Assembly (NCBI GenBank): GCA_946482515.1
Contig: CAMLRS010000016.1
Location: 1-64,000 of the forward strand
Origin: an uncultured Flavobacteriales bacterium
GTDB taxonomy: Bacteria; Bacteroidota; Bacteroidia; Flavobacteriales; Crocinitomicaceae
Length of the DNA: 64,000 nt
Direction: 5' to 3'
How positions within the stretch are numbered: the stretch's first letter is position 1; every line of letters starts with the position of its first letter. A program made the position numbers and the translations under genes. Below, piece by piece: positions 59,940-64,000 of this stretch. The notes beneath the pieces are model-generated. The model searched no databases. It saw only the letters and a list, made by a program, of their open reading frames with translations, and was not told the origin of the DNA.

Positions 59940-61751
59940 TTACTCCCAGCTTAGATCCAACGGCCGCTCCATCGCTTTAAACTCGATGAATTCGATTTTC
60001 AGGTCGTCGACGTAGCACGGCTGCTCTCCATCGTTGAACAGGTAGAATTCCACACGCTTGTTACTGAATTGTTCCTTCAGCGCAGATAATTTCGGCATTT
60101 GCAATTCGAATACATGGTATTCCCACTGACCGAAATGATTGGTAAAGCCATTCAATTGATACGGATTGTAATTGATGCTTTGATCGTTTCCAACAAATGA
60201 GATCGCGAAGAATGCATTGTTCTGCGGACTCGGAAGGAAAAACCAGCCCGAAGCACGGATCAGTACATTGCGCTTATACGGCACCGAATCCAGCGGGACG
60301 TATTTCCCCACGCTGAAATTGGCTTGCTTATCCACACGACTCGCATACAATCCTGAATGATGACGTTCAGTGGTGCGGTTTCCGCAATTGATCCAGGACG
60401 AATCCACTCTTTCTATATCGTGGAAGAACGTCAGTCGCTGCACCACATTTTCGGGACGCTCATCAGCCGGGAAACGGTAAAACTGCCCGCTGTTTCCTCG
60501 ATCCGTTCGCAGGAACACATGCCAATAGCCTTGTTTCGTCGTTTTGAAGTCGTGATCTAAGATGCCAGTATTGGCCTGGTAGGTTTGAAACAGATTCAGA
60601 CCAGTGAACAATACCAGCAAGGTCAGCACACTTCCGCGCAGCCAGTTATTCGGCACCGAAAGCAGCAAGCCCAACAGCAGGAAAAACAACGGATAATGCT
60701 CGATAAACGCCCGTGTTCCGTAGCTGGCGCCGTAATTCCAGCACCACCAGGAGGAAATCACGTAAATGTTCACGCACATATACAGCAAAACGCCCCAGAA
60801 CAGATAGCGATTGCGTCGGAACAACACCGGAAAGCCAAACAAAGCCAAGAAACAGATCGGTGTGTAAACGAACAATCCCTTTGCGTAGCTGAACAATACA
60901 TTGGCTATTTCGGGTTTGGTAAAGTCGAAGCCTTCTTTTGTATAGGACCATACCAGGAATTCGCCGGTTCCCCAGCGGTAAACGATCAACTGACAAACAA
61001 CCGGAATAAAAGCGAGCAGCAATCCCAGAGCAAGAGCTTTCGGTCGGCTGAAAACGCGTTTGAACGTTTCCCGGAAATGACGAACATCTGTTGCGAGGAA
61101 TGGCGCTACCAGCAAAACGATCACATCCGTTGGCCGGACGAAAAACAAAAGCGAAGTAACACCGATGATGGCTACAATACTCCCCGAATTGAACTCCGTG
61201 AGCAGTTTTTTGCAATGATACAGCAGATAGCAAACCAGTCCGAACGCCACCATATGCGACCAGCCCGGTGCCATAACGGTATATTGAAAAGCGACCGTTC
61301 CGAAAGCAATTGTGCCGTGGACCACGCAAATGATCCAGTCGGGCAGGCGGTAATAGCGGAATAACTTCGTGAGGTAAACCAGTCCGAACAGGAAATAACA
61401 CAAAGTGCCGATCGAAATCAGCACAGGAAAAAATACGGTATAGCCATCGGGCGGGATTCCCGTCACGACACTGGCAGCATAAGCAATAGCAAAGAACGGC
61501 AGGTAGCAGATCGCCGTGCCGGCAAAGTATTTCACCACTTCCGGGTTTTCTGCCTGTCCATCGAACTCATGTTCCACGAACACCATGGGCAGGTAGCGGT
61601 AATAATCGGCTGCATCGGTATGAACGGCATGTCGCCATTTTTCATTCTTCCAGCGGAACTGGTAATCGGCAAACAGCAGCACTACTCCGATCAGGAGAAT
61701 CGTGAGCGAAACGGGTGATTTGAATGTGTTTTTGACTGCCGTGAACATCAT
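59940..61751 (-). CDS. Large multi-pass membrane protein (GT-C-like) with C-terminal soluble domain
   Basis: A 603-residue protein. The first 390 residues hold about ten membrane helices. After the first helix comes a loop with HTDAADYYRYLPMVFVEHEF; an acidic first loop of this type is common in GT-C glycosyltransferases and mannosyl/oligosaccharide transferases, but I cannot match a family. The last 200 residues are soluble and beta-rich (NVLIRASGWFFLPS, YHVFELQMPK), like a carbohydrate-binding sandwich. It may transfer or sense a lipid-linked sugar at the periplasmic face. The TAA stop abuts a word repeat. Confidence 0.6.
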   Translation of the reverse strand: MMFTAVKNTFKSPVSLTILLIGVVLLFADYQFRWKNEKWRHAVHTDAADYYRYLPMVFVEHEFDGQAENPEVVKYFAGTAICYLPFFAIAYAASVVTGIPPDGYTVFFPVLISIGTLCYFLFGLVYLTKLFRYYRLPDWIICVVHGTIAFGTVAFQYTVMAPGWSHMVAFGLVCYLLYHCKKLLTEFNSGSIVAIIGVTSLLFFVRPTDVIVLLVAPFLATDVRHFRETFKRVFSRPKALALGLLLAFIPVVCQLIVYRWGTGEFLVWSYTKEGFDFTKPEIANVLFSYAKGLFVYTPICFLALFGFPVLFRRNRYLFWGVLLYMCVNIYVISSWWCWNYGASYGTRAFIEHYPLFFLLLGLLLSVPNNWLRGSVLTLLVLFTGLNLFQTYQANTGILDHDFKTTKQGYWHVFLRTDRGNSGQFYRFPADERPENVVQRLTFFHDIERVDSSWINCGNRTTERHHSGLYASRVDKQANFSVGKYVPLDSVPYKRNVLIRASGWFFLPSPQNNAFFAISFVGNDQSINYNPYQLNGFTNHFGQWEYHVFELQMPKLSALKEQFSNKRVEFYLFNDGEQPCYVDDLKIEFIEFKAMERPLDLSWE

Positions 61752-61980
61752 CTTGTGCGAACAAATGTAATCTAAAATACAGGCGTTTTTTATCTTTCAC
61801 CACAAAAGTCATCCGCCGTAGCAGATGATTCAAGAGTCACACGTAATATTACGTTTTTGCAATAATGCATATTTGCGAAATCCTTTGTGTAACTCTCCGC
61901 TACAAAGGAAAATGGTTGCCATAGCGCCCAGCATGCTTGTGTTTTTGTGATGAAATTCGGTTCAATACTCTTTGCCGTAA
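61752..61980. other. Intergenic region with palindrome ACGTAATATTACGT
   Basis: Between the large membrane protein and the sigma factor I see no gene. ACGTAATATTACGT at 61841-61854 is a perfect 14-bp palindrome whose centre AATATTACG also occurs in the inverted repeat near 32603-32631. TTCACCACAAAA at 61796-61807 resembles the end word of the long inverted repeats but the rest of that element is absent. Confidence 0.5.
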
Positions 61981-62008
61981 TAAAAAAGACGGCCCGAAAG
62001 CCGTCTTG
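61981..62008 (-). terminator. Terminator of the ECF sigma factor gene
   Basis: On the minus strand AAGACGGC and GCCGTCTT form a perfect eight-pair stem with a six-base loop followed by a T-run, 24 bases after the sigma-factor stop. Confidence 0.85.
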
Positions 62009-62031
62009 TAACCCAATACTTAAAAAACGAA

Positions 62032-62631
62032 TTATGCGATGTCGGTGACCAGCTGGTACTTTTCAATCAGTTTCCGCAGGTTGATAAGCGCATAACGCAT
62101 TCTTCCAAGCGCGGTATTGATCGAAATATTTTCTGCATCGGCGATTTCCTTGAACGAAAGGTCCTGGAAAATACGCTGAACGATGATCTCACGTTGCGAT
62201 TCAGGCAGGTACTCAATAAGTCCGAGCATTTGTTGCTCCAGCTCATTGCGGGTAATAGCTTGTTCCACGTTCTCATCCTCCAGTTTGAGTATGGAAAAGA
62301 TATTGAAGTCTTCACTTTTGGACGAACGCTCACCTACCATGCGCATGCGTCCTGCCTTCCTGAAATGGTCGATTACCAGGTTTTGCGCTATGCGCATTGC
62401 CCATGGAAGGAATTTTCCTTCTTCGTTGTAATTGCCCAGCTTCAGGGTGTTGATGATTTTCACAAAGGATTCCTGGAAAATATCTTCAGCCAGCTCACGA
62501 TCGCGAACCTTGTTGTAGATTGCCCGGAATAGTTTGTCTTTATGTCGCAGTAATAGAACCTCGAATGCTTGTTCCTTTCCCTCCATGTACAAGGAAACAA
62601 GCTCCTGGTCGTCCAGATTTTTCATAGCCAT
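62032..62631 (-). CDS. RNA polymerase sigma factor, ECF/sigma-70 family
   Basis: A 199-residue sigma factor with region 2 (FEVLLLRHKDKLFRAIYNKV, ELAEDIFQESFVKIINTL, FLPWAMRIAQNLVIDHFRK) and region 4 (LPESQREIIVQRIFQDLSFK, EIADAENISINTALGRMRYA). The two Met at positions 1 and 3 are both possible starts. No anti-sigma gene is adjacent; its regulon is unknown. It is divergent from uvrA. Confidence 0.92.
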   Translation of the reverse strand: MAMKNLDDQELVSLYMEGKEQAFEVLLLRHKDKLFRAIYNKVRDRELAEDIFQESFVKIINTLKLGNYNEEGKFLPWAMRIAQNLVIDHFRKAGRMRMVGERSSKSEDFNIFSILKLEDENVEQAITRNELEQQMLGLIEYLPESQREIIVQRIFQDLSFKEIADAENISINTALGRMRYALINLRKLIEKYQLVTDIA

Positions 62632-62972
62632 AACTCTACTCTTAAAAAGTTTGAACTTATTTGTTTAACACTTGTTTAATGTAGAGTTCTCTCTATAGGC
62701 TTCTGCGTTTAATTTCACCGAAAATACCACTTAATCTTAAAAAAACAAAAAAACCGATGAAAAAAGTCGGATTTAACCTCTTGTCACACAATAAAACACG
62801 CAAAGATGCATCTGTCTTTGGGTGAAAAAGGAGGTGAAATTCACGCTGCGGCGCCGATGAACGGGAAGATTTCCCAATTTCCTAAAAAAACGTCCGAAAT
62901 CCGCTCCGCCAATTGATGATTGATGATTCAGTTTGTATCTTCGTAAGCCGTTTTCAACGGGCATTGTTCAGC
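62632..62972. promoter_or_regulatory. Divergent intergenic region, sigma factor and uvrA
   Basis: The 341-bp gap holds no ORF I can support. TATCTTCG (62936-62943) is a -7 box candidate for uvrA. TTGATGATTGATGATTCAG at 62914-62932 is a short tandem. The side facing the sigma-factor gene is strongly AT-rich, with no full TAnnTTTG match seen. Confidence 0.4.
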
Positions 62973-64000
62973 ATGGCAAATTCACACATTCACATCAAAG
63001 GCGCGCGGGTCAATAACCTGAAAAACCTGGAAGTAAAGATCCCTCATGGGAAGTTAACTGTTATTACAGGATTGTCCGGTTCGGGGAAATCTTCCCTGGC
63101 ATTCGACACGCTCTATGCCGAAGGTCAGCGCCGGTATATCGAAAGCCTCTCGTCCTATGCCCGCCAGTTCCTCGGCAAGCTGGACAAGCCCGAAACGGAT
63201 TTCATCAAGGGCATTGCGCCGGCGATCGCTATCCAGCAGAAAGTGATTTCCAATAACCCACGCTCGACTGTTGGTACAACTACGGAAATCTACGATTACC
63301 TGAAGATCCTTTTCGCGCGCATCGGAAAGACCATCTCCCCTGTTTCAGGACGTGAGGTCAAGAAAGACAACGTAACCGACGTGCTCGATTTCCTGGCTAC
63401 GCTGCCGGATAATCGCCGTTTGCTGATCTGCTCGCCGTTCATTCACCTGGAGAAATACGGGAAAGAACGCAGCCTGACACTGTTGCGTGATCAGGGCTAC
63501 AGCCGTTTGCTCCTCAACCACGAGATCGTGAATATCGATGAGCTGAAACCGGATGATCTGGACAGCGAAAAACCCATTTTCCTGGTAATCGACCGCGTTG
63601 TGACAAAAGAAATGGACGACGAAACACGCGGACGACTGGCCGATTCCGTTGGCCTCGCTTTCACTGAAGGCGGTGGCGAATGTTTGATCGTAGACGCGGA
63701 ATCCAAAACAGAAACGCCTTTTTCGACCAAATTCGAGCTCGATGGCATGAGCTTCGCCGATCCTGTGCCGCATTTGTTTACGTTCAACAACCCTTACGGA
63801 GCTTGTAAAACCTGCGAAGGCTACGGATCCGTGATCGGCATAGATCCGAACCTCGTGATTCCGGATACGAGCCTCAGCGTTTACGAAGGAGCTGTGGCGC
63901 CGTGGAAAAGCGAAACCATGAACGAGTTCCTGCAGCAGCTGATCCAGCACGCCCGCAAATTCGATTTTCCAATTCACAGACCAATCGATGAGCTGACACC
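62973..64000 (+). CDS. uvrA: UvrA, excinuclease ABC subunit A (3' end outside window)
   Basis: The frame is open from ATG 62973 to base 64000; 342 codons are seen. The N-terminus HIHIKGARVNNLKNLEVKIP is diagnostic, with Walker A TGLSGSGKSS, SSYARQFLGKLDKPE, NPRSTVGTTTEIYDYL and the zinc-finger start FNNPYGACKTCEGYGSV. SPVSGREVKKDNVTDVLDF replaces the canonical cysteine loop, as I recall for Bacteroidota UvrA. UvrA dimers find bulky DNA lesions in nucleotide excision repair. The rest of the gene lies beyond the window. Confidence 0.93.
   Translation, partial: MANSHIHIKGARVNNLKNLEVKIPHGKLTVITGLSGSGKSSLAFDTLYAEGQRRYIESLSSYARQFLGKLDKPETDFIKGIAPAIAIQQKVISNNPRSTVGTTTEIYDYLKILFARIGKTISPVSGREVKKDNVTDVLDFLATLPDNRRLLICSPFIHLEKYGKERSLTLLRDQGYSRLLLNHEIVNIDELKPDDLDSEKPIFLVIDRVVTKEMDDETRGRLADSVGLAFTEGGGECLIVDAESKTETPFSTKFELDGMSFADPVPHLFTFNNPYGACKTCEGYGSVIGIDPNLVIPDTSLSVYEGAVAPWKSETMNEFLQQLIQHARKFDFPIHRPIDELT

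Noticed and set aside
61796..61920. Possible third copy of the long inverted repeat
   Set aside because: Only the first 12 bases of the end word match; the inverted end and inner words are missing.
1..64000. tRNA, rRNA, IS element or phage genes
   Set aside because: No cloverleaf, rRNA motif, transposase, integrase or phage structural motif was seen when reading both strands; short non-coding RNAs cannot be excluded.

Overview
The window reads as chromosomal DNA of a Bacteroidota bacterium, most likely a member of the order Flavobacteriales; I cannot fix the family. The evidence is three large secreted proteins ending in the type B (CHU_C-like) sorting domain of the type IX secretion system, promoters with the Bacteroidota -7 box TAnnTTTG (best case: TTG, 19 bases, TAAATTTG before the HU gene), near absence of Shine-Dalgarno sequences, and families typical of the phylum (DUF4386, DUF1684, MHS transporter with a DUF6814-like partner, histone-tailed THX). 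I see no rRNA, tRNA, CRISPR array, transposase or phage gene. Most of the window looks like core genome.

Layout. 1-5 kb: 3' part of a giant adhesin with at least twelve tandem 92-93 residue repeats. 5-7 kb: Crp-like regulator, DUF4386 membrane protein, DUF1801 protein. 7.1-12.4 kb: a tightly overlapping plus-strand run (YrdC/YciO, glutamine amidotransferase, SpmA/SpmB-type membrane protein, helical-repeat protein, GNAT, MHS transporter, small membrane protein). 12.4-17.2 kb: minus-strand Smr protein, site-2 protease, WD40 protein, phosphosulfolactate synthase and TPR protein. 17.5-20.9 kb: two small paralogues of unknown function, a TPR sensor histidine kinase and its LuxR-type response regulator; this stretch is AT-rich up to a sharp change inside the kinase gene. 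21-29.6 kb: BrkB-like protein with an ABC ATPase, STAS/SEC14-like protein, RlmI, MATE, Fmt, HU, TrmH. 29.7-35.2 kb: THX, then serC-serA, an ArsR-like regulator, DUF1015, YggS and DUF1684. 35.3-45.8 kb: M49 peptidase, AcpH-like, MltF-like, MiaA, two orphan proteins, an ABC ATPase with FtsX-like permease, a thioredoxin-like protein, YitT. 45.9-51.7 kb: a minus-strand five-gene operon (epimerase-CBS fusion, DAHP synthase, KdsC-like phosphatase, AlaDH/saccharopine-dehydrogenase-like enzyme, MFS transporter) behind a DCC oxidoreductase. 51.7-57 kb: two T9SS cargo proteins with nearly the same C-terminal module. 57-64 kb: ElbB, PckA, a large membrane protein, an ECF sigma factor and the 5' part of uvrA.

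Three things stand out. First, intergenic gaps hold several families of short word-like repeats; all four copies of one family touch stop codons, and in two genes the repeat itself encodes the last residues and the stop. Second, a TAnnTT-type -7 box lies four bases before the start codon of several genes, which predicts leaderless or nearly leaderless mRNAs. Third, the AT-rich cassette at 17.5-19.55 kb appears to be joined to a resident kinase core and is the best candidate for an undescribed signalling module. Functional names rest on motif reading, not database search.
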